The notes below the pieces were generated by a model that had not been told where the DNA came from, ran no database searches, and saw nothing but the letters and a program-made list of their open reading frames with translations. From the NCBI GenBank assembly GCA_022836615.1, contig MU405338.1, positions 1 to 64,000 of the forward strand: DNA of 64,000 bases. Direction: 5' to 3'. This stretch comes from Annulohypoxylon bovei var. microspora (Eukaryota > Ascomycota > Sordariomycetes > Xylariales > Hypoxylaceae). Below, one piece after another: positions 22,603 to 34,000 of the stretch. Numbering within the stretch: position 1 is the first letter of the stretch; each line of letters starts with the position of its first letter. The translations under genes were made by a program, and so were the position numbers.

Positions 22603-22995
22603 CCTCCTATCGCAGTAATCCCGGATCTCCGGCGCTAAAATTTTGTAAACCCCGTTATCTGACTTTCAGCTTTTGAGGTGGTTTCAATTTTTAAAAAAAC
22701 GAAAGCTTGTCAAAAGCTGACTCGTGCACGGACCAGTTGGTGGCAAAAGTGTTTACTTAAGGTGCTTACCTAATTGATTCCGTAAAAAAGACCCTTAATT
22801 TGGGTAATGAAGTAACCTTTGAGGAGGTGGCTAAGGCGTTAAAAAGGAGGCTACGGATGGCCCAATGGGTGGTTAGACCGGTAGTTGAATCAATGGTTTT
22901 TTCGTCGGATGAAAAAATAAATAAAAATGGGCGATCGAGGAATCGAACCATGAACCTCCGGCTAAACTCGGGATACCGAGCGGGTGGTTTTTTAT
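22603..22995. repeat. Repeat family B, copy 1, with Pol III-like boxes
   Basis: Begins CCTATCGCAGTAATCCCGGA followed by TCTCCGGCGCTAAA. The core contains CGAAAGCTTGTCAAAAGCTG and CGCTTACCTAATTGA-like text. Then comes a tRNA A-box-like GAGGTGGCTAAGGCGTTA (plus strand, about 22820), and at about 22939 GGAATCGAACC, whose reverse complement is a perfect B box (GGTTCGATTCC). Copy 2 lies at 37729-38640. Copy 1 lacks the expanded repeat tract found in copy 2. Confidence 0.7.
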
Positions 22996-23189
22996 ATATA
23001 AATATTAATACTTATATACATATATTTATTTTTATATATATATATTTAATAAAATATTTTCTTTATGCGAAATATAAGTATTTTTTTTTTAAATATAATG
23101 TAAATAAATTGCGCGCGATTAAGATACACCTTACCCTTTTAAGTAAAATTAAAAATTGAAAATTAAAAATGCACAATTGTACGAACGGG

Positions 23190-24715
23190 CCTCCATAGGA
23201 TTAATGGGGCTCATAGCTCGGACCACCTCGTCGACTAGCTCGGACCACCTCCTGAGGCGCTCCGAGGGGCTTAACTCCGAAAAAACGGCCTGCCAAGACC
23301 ACCTCCAACTAGTTCACCTAGATAGGTTAGATCGCCCCACCTGCTTAGTCAGTTTACCCCTCTTACTAAATCAGGCAGCCCCACTTTAAAGTTCAGTCTC
23401 GGTCTGGTCTGGGTATGAGCTCAGACCAGTATCCCAATTAGGACTAATCTCAGACCAGTCTCGGATTAGTCTTATGTAACCCTAACCCTGACCTGATTAG
23501 TAATCGTATCGATAAGCCACGCAGCCACTAAAAGCCACTAGAAGTCAGTACATAATACTTTCAAGTTTAAACCCATATAACTTCTCTTTCAATACGTTTT
23601 ACATTATCAAATTTGCATCGCTGTATAGCCCTCAATTAGGCGCTTCTATTCATATAGGTTTCAATTGCTTGCACGCTGAATCCTGTACGTAATAGGCTGT
23701 TATATCGCGGTTCCCAATGTTGCTATTTGCGACCAGCTGCACGTGACACCTTCGAAACGCTTCAATATTGATATCTTATACGTTCCTTAATATATCTACG
23801 CTAATACAGGTTCAACAATGATGCAACCTATATCATTCGATCCGTTTTTGAATTAGCTATCGATTCATATATACTAATTCCTTTTGCATTTAATATTCGT
23901 AAAGTTATTTAGGTTTGAAAGTAAATATATGTATAGTTTAAGTCGGTACAATGAGATGCATACGAATTTGTATGGGTGGCAAAGTACTCCCAGCTGGCCC
24001 GTGCTTATCGATAAATTATCAACCAATCAAAAAGCCGGCTTAAGTTCATCGGGAATATTATTAAGTTAAAATAATGAATTTTTAATAATAATAAAAGGTT
24101 TTTTGATTTTTATAAATTATACATAAAAGATTTTATTTTTTATAAATTATTATAAATTATGATATATTTTTTGAATGATAATAGAAATTTTAAAAAAAAG
24201 ATTTCATAAAAAACCGATTTAATAAATAAATTTATAATTTTAAATTAAAATAAATATTTTTATTATTTAATTTTTAATTAATTATGTATTATATGAATTA
24301 ATTTTTAAAAATTATATTTAATTAAATAAAAAATTATTAAAAAATAATGAAAATTTAAAAAAATTAATATTATAAAGGTTTAATTTATAAACTTAATTAT
24401 AAGTTTAAAAGTTTTTTTAAACATTACGTTTTATTTATATATTTTCTTTAAAATTACACTTAAAGATAACCTGATGAATAATCACTCAAACTTCGTGCAA
24501 CTTGGTTCATTAAAACCGTTGAAAAATCAGCTTTCGAATGATATAAAGTTTATTTATATAATAATTATATTGGTGGCGTTATGAATTTATTTAATATTTA
24601 ATCATTTTCGGAGCTAGCTCGGACCTTAGGAGGTGGTCCGAGCTAAACTCCGAGAGGTGGTCCGACCTAGTCGACGAGGTGGTTTCAGCAGAATCCCCGG
24701 ATTAATGGGTTAGTT
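23190..24715. repeat. Pair of inverted repeats bounding about 1.5 kb
   Basis: The block at about 23197-23270 (GGATTAATGGG, then CCACCTCGTCGACTAG and CTCGGACCACCTCCT) reappears inverted at about 24605-24712 (AGGAGGTGGTCCGAG, CTAGTCGACGAGGTGG, GGATTAATGGG). The enclosed sequence includes repeat A copy 2 and very AT-rich DNA. It may be the inverted ends of a decayed DNA transposon or two oppositely oriented copies of another repeat. Confidence 0.6.
23600..24018. repeat. Repeat family A, copy 2 (lightly eroded)
   Basis: A direct repeat of 22200-22585 about 1.4 kb away, with GCACGTGACACCTTCGAAACGC, GGTACAATGAGATGCATACG and CGTGCTTATCGATAA. It keeps C/G where copy 1 has T/A. The two could be the long terminal repeats of one element or two independent insertions. 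Confidence 0.75.
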
Positions 24716-24900
24716 AAAACATTATTATACGCGTAATTATGGGTATATAAGTGGGGCTCGATATCTTTATGAAATTAAACCTACTTAAGTTAAGAAAAAA
24801 CCGAAATTTAATTTGTTAAATTTGACGATATTTTGGGCTTGAATTGACTTATCCAAGTCAAGTATTAAGCAAGTCAAGTTTACGTTTGACTTGTTGGGAC

Positions 24901-25528
24901 CGCTGTATTTACCTAGGTAGCTAAGTATGTACCTAGGTATGTAGGAAGCTTTAACCATTTTTCATGTAGAATCTTAATTCATTTTAATTCCTGAAATGAA
25001 TCTGGATGAGCATAAGCACTTAAATATCATGAGAGAAAAACTAAAGTTTAACAGAAGACATGTGTTATAATGTAACTACCAGTTACTAACCTAGGTACTT
25101 GACTTGAGTTATGTCGTAACAACATATAATTACCCACAACGAAGCCAGGGCGGAGTGGGACACGCGTGAGCACTAAGAATTAGGTAGCTGAGAGCCGTGC
25201 CGTTGAAAACAAGGGAACCAGAGTATGCCAAGAGAGACTTGAGATCTTTTGCTAGTTGGTTCAAGCTATGACAAATTTGCAACTAATTTAGGAATAACTT
25301 CACAAATTCTTATTTCTATTTAGGTTATTCTACGGTTAGGATTATTCTAAGGTGCCTATATTGTTTCCTTTGAGGTTATGATGCTTACTTAAGTTATTAC
25401 AATTAAGACATCGACGCCATGGAGAATAAGAAACCTACACTTCATTATATGCAGGTATGGTATGCTTTTCTTTCACGCATTATCATGCATCGCAGTCATG
25501 CTATAATCAGATCTAACTTCAATAACAA
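24901..25528. other. Intergenic between the island and the GST remnant
   Basis: Composition returns to normal. TACCTAGGTA motifs lie at about 24911-24940. No supported gene. Confidence 0.5.
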
Positions 25529-25858
25529 AACTCGGGATCTCAGCAAAGTCTGTGGTTACTTGAGGAGCTCGGCATATAATATAACCTAGTCCTACATAAT
25601 CGTGAGGGTGGACGTGCAGCCGTGGCTCTCAAAGATACACACCCTCTCGGAAAGGCGCCACAGTTAGCCACGGGTTCAGGCCGCATCATTGCAGAGCGAA
25701 GCACAATCGCGTATTATCTGATCGAGACTTGCGACAGCGCCGGACAGTTCAAAGTTCCTGCCCCGGGTAGTCCCGACCACGACACGTGCATATCACGCGA
25801 CGCGTGTAAGAGGGCTTTGGAGAAAGGGAATGGCTATGATCTGGCCTTTTGGAGGAAA
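25529..25858 (+). pseudogene. Glutathione S-transferase fragment, dead
   Basis: One frame shows the fungal GST N-terminal domain: SLWLLEELGI, a stop at 25577-25579, then YNLVLHNREGGRA, DTHPLGKAPQL (the cis-Pro loop before the glutathione site) and ERSTIAYYLIE. The stop lies where the family has Glu (LGIEY), consistent with GAA to TAA. No thiol-site N-terminus is seen upstream, and downstream of FKVP the sequence stops resembling GST, so the all-helical C-terminal domain is missing. It is a remnant of a theta/gamma-like or Ure2p-like fungal GST and lies beside the RIP island. Confidence 0.75.
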
Positions 25859-26876
25859 TAATTGCGAAAGGACGATATCGAACATAGTATGATTGACGGG
25901 GAGTAATTCGGTAATCAGAAGGCAGATTTATGACATCGGGGATTAGAAGCTGCCCCTTAACTAAAATAGGGATGACGCCAGGGGGGGAAAGTGTCGATAT
26001 CCATTCTGGTGGAATTCCTGGATTACCACCCCAGTCTAGGTGATAGAGGGGTAAATGGAATCAACTGCCATAGTTGCTTATCTAATACAGTCGTGGGGGC
26101 ACTATTATATTCCACAATGCCGAACTCATTAGCAGGAAAGTCGGATTACTCGTAAAGCGCGTGGTGGTGATTGTAAAATGTTGCAAACGGCGTGCGGTCC
26201 GCAGCCAATGTAAGGAGTGCCAGTTCTCCCAAGGAACACAAGAACACGAGGAGTGCGTGCACAGTGACGTAATTCAAGTGAGAAGCGGAAGGAGGGCGGA
26301 CGAGAAGGCGTCGTGGTTTGCTGAAATGGATGAAAACCTGATACTATATAGATCGTCATTGTCCCAATGTAGCAGCAGTGCGGGGGAGTCTCCGTCGTCC
26401 CGTGCGTATGGTGAAAAGATCCCAGTATGTCAGGGTGAATCTCGGTGAACTATAAGCAAGTAAGAGAATATATAGTAATGATCAACCAGGCCTCCATGGC
26501 ACAGCTGTGCAATAACAATGGCCGGCGTTTTCTCCGGCGAACTTTTTGAAGGATTATGTGCCCGCTGGACCCTGAAGATCTACAGCAAAGAGTTTCGTCA
26601 TACCATAATATTTGTAGTTCAACAACGGAATTTCATCCCACGCAGGTATGAGTAACCTACTAAACCCCCATGGGAATTGCTTGTTCATTCAAGTTTATCC
26701 ATGTGTATGTGTTAAATCCCATGGTTTGCCACTCCGTTTGTCGCTTGCTATCATTGACTTCCCAGCTTCCATACATGTACTTGAAATAAAGAGTTTGTGC
26801 ACAAGAGCCTTCCTCTTAATTACCTACGCTCGATTCATATCACTCAACTTGGCTCTTCTACTATCAACGATTAAGT
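25859..26876. other. Intergenic, upstream region of the bZIP gene
   Basis: About 1 kb with ORFs of up to 118 codons on both strands. None shows family resemblance. It should contain the bZIP promoter. Confidence 0.45.
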
Positions 26877-27631
26877 ATGCAAGCTCAAGGTTTCCAGGAT
26901 ACCAATGGTGTCAATTATTTGGTAAGCCCGATGGAACTAAAGAAGCCAAATCTCGCAGGCACATCAGATGTGCAGGCCCCTTATCAACTTCTCACACCTG
27001 CTAGCTTAGTATGTAAACTACGCCTATTAAAGATATATTCACAGAGCAGAAGCGCTAACACATCAAGGCTGAGGAATTACCCGATGAATTCAACGAATTC
27101 AATGAATCAGACTCCTCTAATATGGGTGAGCTTCACTAATTTCTCCCCTTGTCCCCCGCCATCTCTTACTAAGTGGGGTCAAGACTCAGAACTTAGAAAG
27201 GGATGGCATTTACTATCTGCTGAATACAACCCGATTGTGCTGCCCCGGATGAATTCAGTCTATTGACTATCGCAGTCTATAATTCTCAAGGTCAGAATTC
27301 ACTAGATCCCGCACCTCTTACTAGCAGCAACACCTCCTCCAAATCCAGATCCCAAACCCAAACCCAGCCCAAGAGCAGAAAGGAGAGGAACCGAAAGGCG
27401 GCGCACAAGTGCCGGCAGAAGTCCAAAGCGAACATCGAACAACTCGAGATCAGAGAGCGTGAGTTGTCGGAAAAGAACCAACGTCTGAAAGACATGGCCT
27501 ACAGCCTCCGGAATGAGATGCTATGTCTGAAGAATGAAGTTCTCGTGCATGGTACGAATTGCAACAATGGGCCAATTCAGACTTACCTTGCTAGAGTGGT
27601 TGACGGCTTAGTTGATAAGAACCCCACTTAA
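26877..27631 (+). CDS. bZIP transcription factor (Atf/CREB-like basic region)
   Basis: A nuclear DNA-binding regulator. My model has exons 26877-27008, 27068-27125 and 27276-27631, giving 181 residues. Exon 3 holds the complete domain: the basic region KERNRKAAHKCRQK with the invariant N-x7-R spacing, followed by a leucine-zipper heptad series (IEQLEIREREL...LKDMAYSLRNEM). Exon 2, in the frame read here, is acidic (EELPDEFNEFNESDSSN), like an activation segment; that frame requires an acceptor at CTAACACATCAAG, which has an ideal branch point. Intron 2 is 150 nt and its exact acceptor is less sure. The HKCRQK variant (rather than LKCRQRKK) suggests a lineage-specific Atf-like factor. It could regulate nearby accessory genes, but that is inference. 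Confidence 0.75.
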
Positions 27632-28092
27632 CTTCCCCTCCCCCCTATCTTTTCTAGATGTTCTACTTAATAATATGGTCTGGCTCCTTTTTGTGAAGCT
27701 GTACATAATTTCCTTGAGGTTACGAAAGACATAATCTAATAGGTTCTTTGGGGTTATTGCGGGTTGTTATCGCGGGTTGGGTACTTTCACGGCGTCGGGA
27801 TCGGAGAAAGACACTTTTTATAACCCATAACTATCAGAATGGACTAGCATCTTCTCAACATTGATCTCAATCCCCCTTGAACCCCTCGTCTACCCAAGAT
27901 CCCCGTCTATGCTTCAAGAAAAACTGGCAACACACGTTATGTCGCGCCAGTCGGCGATGCTGATGCGCTGGAGACACCAACGCAGTAATCTACACCAATT
28001 TGAAGTTGTGTGTCGCAGTTTTCTCCATTCGCGCCTAAGTGTCGGATAAACCACTAGACCAAAAGGAAGGTATTAATTATGAAATCATAATC
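27632..28092. other. Short 3' region between convergent genes
   Basis: About 460 bp between the bZIP stop and the LysM stop. A TGTCGGATAAACCACTAGACC stretch near 28040 vaguely recalls a reversed tRNA A box but lacks a B box. No gene supported. Confidence 0.45.
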
Positions 28093-30287
28093 TTATCTTA
28101 TATCTGACACTAAGACGGAATTCCAGGCATACAGTTCTTGGGTTGTGATGCCGTTGTCGCTGGCGAACTTACTACAGTAGTCGCCTGACTCCGCGTCTTT
28201 GAACTTGTTGCAGGTCGCAATGATACCACTCTGGGTTGGAAATGGCAGTGATGTCGTTGTTGACGGGATTGACGAAGGCGTAGATAAAGCGCTAGTGCTA
28301 CTACTACTACTGCTACTATCACCACCATTATTTCCAGGTACCCCGACACAATAATCGTAGCTACAGAGGATCAGCGCATATCACGTTAACTGTAGTCAGG
28401 GGTAATACTAACCCGAGCCAAAATTGTGTGGTGCAATTATGGCCATCTGGATATCCTAATGCGGGATTCCATGTGGTGAAGTCAGCCATGGTGATCTTGA
28501 AAGATTGCGTGAAGCCGTAACAGGTGTCGTTTGTGCCGGCGTAGGCAAACTTGGTGCAGTTGGCCACTATGCCGGGCTGCGTGGGTGCGGCGGCAGTACT
28601 GTTTGTGGTGGGAACCACACCGGTAGGGCCTTGGCCTCCGCGGTTTTGAGTGGAAGCATCGGTGTTCGTGCCATTTATTGGAGCTGGAAGCGTGAAGGCG
28701 CCGCCGGGGGGGCTGAGATGTAGAGATGAGTTAGAGACATATAGTTCCAGCGAAAAGAAGGTCAATGCTTACGAAGAGCAGAAGTATTGTCCAGTCAATA
28801 AGCCGTCGCATAGGCCGATGATGTTGGGATTCCAGGAGAGGAATAAGGTTGTGGTTACGTTGAGAGTACTAGTTGACAATGCACTTGCGAGGCTGTCGCA
28901 GGTGTCTCCGTCGTTGACCTGCTTCAGCGTGCATGCACTTGGCACGCAGGTGGTGTTAGATATCGTGCAGTCATCCGAGTTTGTAGCTGCCTGGAGGTCT
29001 CCCGTTGTTACTCCATACTTCTGAGATAGACTATCACAGCCAGAGCTCCCCGGAGATAAAACCTGGCTAGTACAATTGCCAGAGTCTGCATTTGGAGCAC
29101 TCGAGTTGTTCGCCGGATCTGTTCCGGGTGGAAGAAAGGTAGCATTTGGAGCCGCGTCGTAGTTTGGGAGAACCCGGATGATGGTTTCCGGCATACTGAT
29201 TTGGCAAACGTCCTGGATATCTTGGTACTGCTCGATGAGATAGTCAGAGTAGTCAGTATCCGGAAGGAAGAGCGAGTTTAGACGATGCCACATGACCGTG
29301 AGAAAGCATGGGCTACAGAGCTATTTCAGGGGGTTAGAATATAATATTTTGACTGCATTGCATGTAGCTTACAGTGGTATCATAGTATAGATTAGCCTTG
29401 AATCCATTGTTAGCATAGGTAGTCACAATAGTGGTTGGAAGACACGGAAGTACCATTCTATTCATGGAATCAGGATCTGTACAGAAGACACTAGTTGGAT
29501 CAGAATCACAGTCTAAATCAACGTCAACTCCTGTCCAGTTTTGGGATTCGAGGAAACACCAAGTCGGTTCTTGGGAATAGTCTGGATCGGTGATATTGTC
29601 CGGGCCATAAGGTAGATCAGTTCCATCATCAGACGGGGCGACATCATTTGGATCAAACAGAGGGTTGCCGGACGTGGGATCCGTCTGGGCAGTAGAATTA
29701 TCATTACCAAGATCGTCGTCGACAAGACTTGCATCGTTGGCTGTCGGATCACTCGTATAGTTGAATGGCAAAGTGCTAGTTATTAAGTTAGATCTGCTTG
29801 AATGTCAAATATTACGCAATCAGACGCATACTCAGACTTAAGACATGCCATTGTAATGCCTTCGACATATCGGAGAGCCACAGAGTCTACCGGGGCTAAT
29901 TTGCCAGCGACGTTATACGTCTGACCAACGCAAGCATCTCCAACATTGCCAACCCAGGTACTGCTATCATCAACACAGTCTGGAGTGCATAAGGCTGTAA
30001 TGTTGTCCTCCGACCAGTAGTATTGATCGATTTGACCAGCCATGCGATAGAGATCTGGGTCACAATTCAAAGTTGTGTTCCTGAAGATGTTGTTAGGATT
30101 GATTTAGCTTAATGTCAAATTCAACTTACATGGCTGCGACGCAATCTTCCGTCCATCCTAATTGGGTAGCTAGACCTCCAGCATTGATCGCCGGAAACAA
30201 ATTGAAGGATACGGTATCTTGAGCTATTACGGCATTGGCAGCAAAAAGTGCTGCCCAAAGACCAACTGTATACCATAGTGATGCCAT
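28093..30287 (-). CDS. Secreted multi-LysM protein
   Basis: Binds chitin oligomers outside the cell through LysM modules. Fungal members shield hyphae from chitinases, mask chitin from host immunity or self-regulate development. Six exons: 30130-30287, 29832-30080, 29373-29775, 28773-29320, 28413-28712 and 28093-28360, 641 residues in frame. The signal peptide is LWYTVGLWAALFAANAVIA. The first half is an acidic, Asn-rich region (TSDPTANDAS, DPNDVAPSDDG) with paired cysteines. The second half has repeated LysM-like units with a C...D.C....YGVTTGDL..WN pattern: at about 340-385, 405-450, about 505-545 (TNDTCYGFTQSFKITMADF) and about 600-635 (SGDYCSKFASDNGITTQEL). Ser/Thr-rich linkers separate them. 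It is transcribed head-to-head with the chitinase, an arrangement known for Trichoderma subgroup C chitinase/LysM pairs. Confidence 0.88.
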
Positions 30288-31023
30288 CGTTGATTGAGGC
30301 AAAAACAAAATAAGGGGGGTTGTGCAGGGAGGAGAAGCTTCTCAACAAGAGGCGCTTGGGACCGAGAGTTAACTCAAGTAAAGAAGGATAGGACGATATT
30401 TCGGAACTCTCGTCGGCTTCGATGACCACCTTTAGCAAGCCGAGGCTAGAAAAAGTCCCATCTGTAAGCTGATAGGGGTAATAGTTGTTGTTGTATAGTA
30501 GTGTAGTAGCTTACGTGACCCTTAACTATTGCCCTTAAATGATTGGACAATGCGTATATATATTGGAAGATGCGTCTTGTTAACATGAAATATCACAGTT
30601 TAGTCTTACATCATCCTTCTATCACGATTATTTGATTCCTCATTTCTACGATATTTGTAGTACTTGCTTACACACCTGGTCTCTCGACTAGCTGAATATG
30701 TTCATATAGTCCGTTTGTTTTACGACTAAGAGTCACAGGGAACTACAAGTCGCTTAAGCATATGTAGGAGAGGCTGACATATTCGAGACTCGTCTTGTTT
30801 CTCACCTGTCTATGTTTGGCCTTGAGTCAGTACTACCAGGATTTCTGTGTTATGGTCTCGTAAGCGTCGTCAGGGGTATTCTTTCGGCTTGTAGTAAGTG
30901 CATCCGTTCCTAGATGATCAATGTCGATATCATTCCCCTTTGACCTCGCTCGGTAGAGCTTGGCTCTCTCACTTTCACTCTCTCTTCTGCACACATCGTA
31001 TGTCAGTTACTGCTCTTGACAAT
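30288..31023. promoter_or_regulatory. Shared divergent promoter of LysM protein and chitinase
   Basis: 736 bp separate the two start codons, with no ORF of its own. Both genes must draw their promoters from here, so co-regulation is likely. A TATA-like run (GCGTATATATATTGG) lies at about 30550. I could not identify a specific regulator site. Confidence 0.6.
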
Positions 31024-34000
31024 ATGGTCGTCAGACTCTTCAAAACGATCCTTCTCGGGGCGGCATTGAGTGCTGTTGCGGTAGCATCCCCTATTGAATC
31101 TCGCTCTCCTAACCCCAACTTCTCACTTGTCTCTCGAGCCCTTCCCATCGGCACCTGTGATCCTAACACACCTTGTCCAAACGGTGCTTGTTGTGGCAGC
31201 AATGGCCTTTGCGGATATTCACCAACCGAGTGCGGTACGGGATGTGCATCTAACTGTGATGCCAAAGCAGCATGTGGCCAGTACGGCAAGCCCGGACAAC
31301 AGACCTGCCCTCTGAATGTCTGCTGCTCCGAATTCGGGTAAGCTCCGCACGAAACATCTCGTTTAGTTATTGATTACCAGACACTTACAATTGTTGTAGA
31401 TTTTGTGGTAGCACCTCGGACTTCTGCAATACAGGGTGCCAAGATGGCTTTGGCTCATGCGGCGACGCACCCAAGCCTTCCTGTTCAAGCTCAGGGGTAA
31501 ACAAGCGCACCATAGGCTACTATGAATCGTGGGCATCAACTCGTAAATGCCAAAGTGTAAGTCTACCATACACCAACTTCGGCTTTTGTTTTCTGACCAT
31601 GCCAAGGTACAACCTGAGGACCTCAATCTAGCTGGCTTCACTCATGTCAATTTCGCATTTGCTTTCTTTGATCCGGATACCTTCCAGATTTCTCCCATGG
31701 ACTCAAATTCTGCCACCTTATACCATCGCTTCACCAATTTGAAGGATACCTACAGCGGTCTACAGACGTGGATCTCTGTCGGTGGATGGTCATTCACAGA
31801 TCCGGGCCCAACGAGACAGGCCTTCTCTAATATGGCCAGCAGTGCCGCGAACCGTCAAAAGTTCATCTCTGGTGTCTTGTCGTTCATGAATACGTACGGG
31901 TTTGATGGTCTAGACATTGATTGGGTAAGTACGATCTTGTATATGTCATGAGCCCTCACAGTCTAATAAACCATGTAGGAATATCCTGGCGCAGATGACC
32001 GCGGAGGCGTGGCAGGAGACACTGCCAATTTTGTAGAACTTGTGAAGGAGTTAAAACAGGGCATAGGTTCGAAAGGCCTGACTGTGACGTTGCCGACCAG
32101 CTATTGGTACTTGCAACATTTCGATGTCAAAGCAATGCAGGACTATGTTGACTGGTTTGTTTACTCTTCCTTCTGTACAATGGCTCTCTCTAACAACTGC
32201 TAGGTTTAACCTCATGTCGTATGACTTGCACGGTACATGGGATGCTGATTCGCAGTTTGTCGGTGCCTATATTGCCCCCCACACGAATTTGACAGAGATC
32301 GACTTAGGTCTCGGACTTCTGTGGCGTGCAGGCGTGGCTTCATCCAAAGTCGTCCTTGGGCAGGGTTGGGTAAGTCAGCCCGATCCAAGTTATCTGAAAT
32401 GGAGTACTGATATATAGTAGTATGGCCGCTCGTTCACTTTGAAGGATTCTTCATGTAACATACCGAATGGCGTATGTGAATTTACCGGCGGTGCCGATCC
32501 CGGGCCCTGTTCAGCTACCTCCGGTATTCTCGATTACCAGGAAATCACAGATGTAATAAGCCAGTACAATCTTAAGCCAACATGGGACAAGACTGCGGGT
32601 GTCAAATGGGTTACCTGGAATAGTAACCAGTGGATATCGTACGATGACGACGATACCTTTGCGCAGAAGAAGGTGAGTTTCCAAAACCGAAGAAGCTGGA
32701 CTCTGCTTACCATTGAATATAAAGTCATTTGCCAACGACCGATGTCTTGGTGGTATGATGGTGTGGGCTATTGACCAGAAAGATCAAACTTCGTCAAATA
32801 ACTTGGTCTCAGGGGTTACTCAGGATCAACAGAACAGCGCCAAGCAATCTTCTGCCGACCAAGCAGCTAAAATTTCATGCTACACCACAGACTGCAATGC
32901 TAAATGCAAGAAGGGCACAAACCAGGTTACCCAGATGAATGGCCAACCAGGTCAATTGTCTACCAGGTCAGTTCTCGTGTTGTCTTTTCCCACATTGCTA
33001 CTAAATGGAACGGAGTTGCTTGCTTCGTATCTGGGCGGCAACCATCATTTAACGATCTTCACTATCTCTCTAAGAAGTGCCACTAGGTATAACTGACTGC
33101 TTGATAGTGGGCGCTGTTCCAAGGGACAGTACCGAAACTTATGTTGCAATGACGGAACTACCATGGGCAAGTGCCAGTGGCGCGGTTATCGTGGAATCGG
33201 ACTGTCATGTATATCGGGGTGCGCAGATGGTATGTGACTATCCAACGATCTCGAAATCCTACTAACGTATTCGCGCCAGGCGAGACCGAACTCGTCACCG
33301 ACACAAACAATCACAGCGGAAGCAAAGACCAAACGTGCAACGGTGGTCTGCAATCCTACTGCTGTTCAGGGTTTAAGACACCGCCGACCAAGTCAAACCT
33401 CGTGCAGCAAGCCGCAGACGCGGCGAAAGATGCAGCAGAGGCTGCTGCGGAGCAGTTGGCGCTCGATATCGCAGCGAAGGCCTTCTGCCGAATTGCCGTC
33501 CCCGCACTGCTTGCACCGCTAGAGCTTGTTGAAGATCTCATCCCATTTATCGGTAAGTCTTATGAAGCCGTAACAACAATAGCCTATGTATCTATTCAAG
33601 TCGCTCACACGGATGTTCAGGTTGGATTGCGGAGGCCGCCGAGATCGCGGCTACTCCAGAGCTGATCCAGGTTTGCGTTAAGGGTATCGAGAAAGAGGGC
33701 AAAGCCGAATTCAAGGTGTTCGGAAAGAAGCATACTATCTCTATGGCAACTAAGACGAAGCCGGTTTCTTCAAGAGCGGCACCCTCCAGCCACAGCTCAC
33801 TGTCTACGAGCTCCGCCAACTGCAAGCGGTCGGATGGTAGCGGTAACTGCGGTAGACCAGTGCGTAATGGTCCGGACCTGTACATACCAACGGCGTCGAC
33901 AACTTACCTGCCGAACCCAACAACTTCAATCTGCCGAGGTGCAGATTGGCCACAGCCGTGTCTGCATTACAAGTCTGTGGTTAACCGATTTCCCGGAAGT

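Larger units (their letters stand above)
21660..24900. repeat. RIP-like AT-rich island with eroded repeat copies
   Basis: Sequence composition changes abruptly near 21.7 kb to long stretches of almost pure A and T (21780-22320, 23000-23150, 24060-24600), with less eroded patches between. No ORF of real coding quality occurs. Duplicated blocks inside and elsewhere in the window differ mainly by C-to-T and G-to-A changes, the footprint of repeat-induced point mutation in ascomycetes. This is a transposon graveyard; the specific repeat pairs are listed separately. Confidence 0.8.

Noticed and set aside
23476..23490. Telomere-like CCCTAACCCT
   Set aside because: Less than two full units, internal position; not a telomere or convincing interstitial array.
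28030..28065. tRNA-like A box on the minus strand (TGGTCTAGTGG)
   Set aside because: No B box or cloverleaf can be drawn downstream on that strand.
30121..30438. Alternative minus-strand frame over the LysM start
   Set aside because: Overlaps the signal peptide exon in another frame and lacks any feature.
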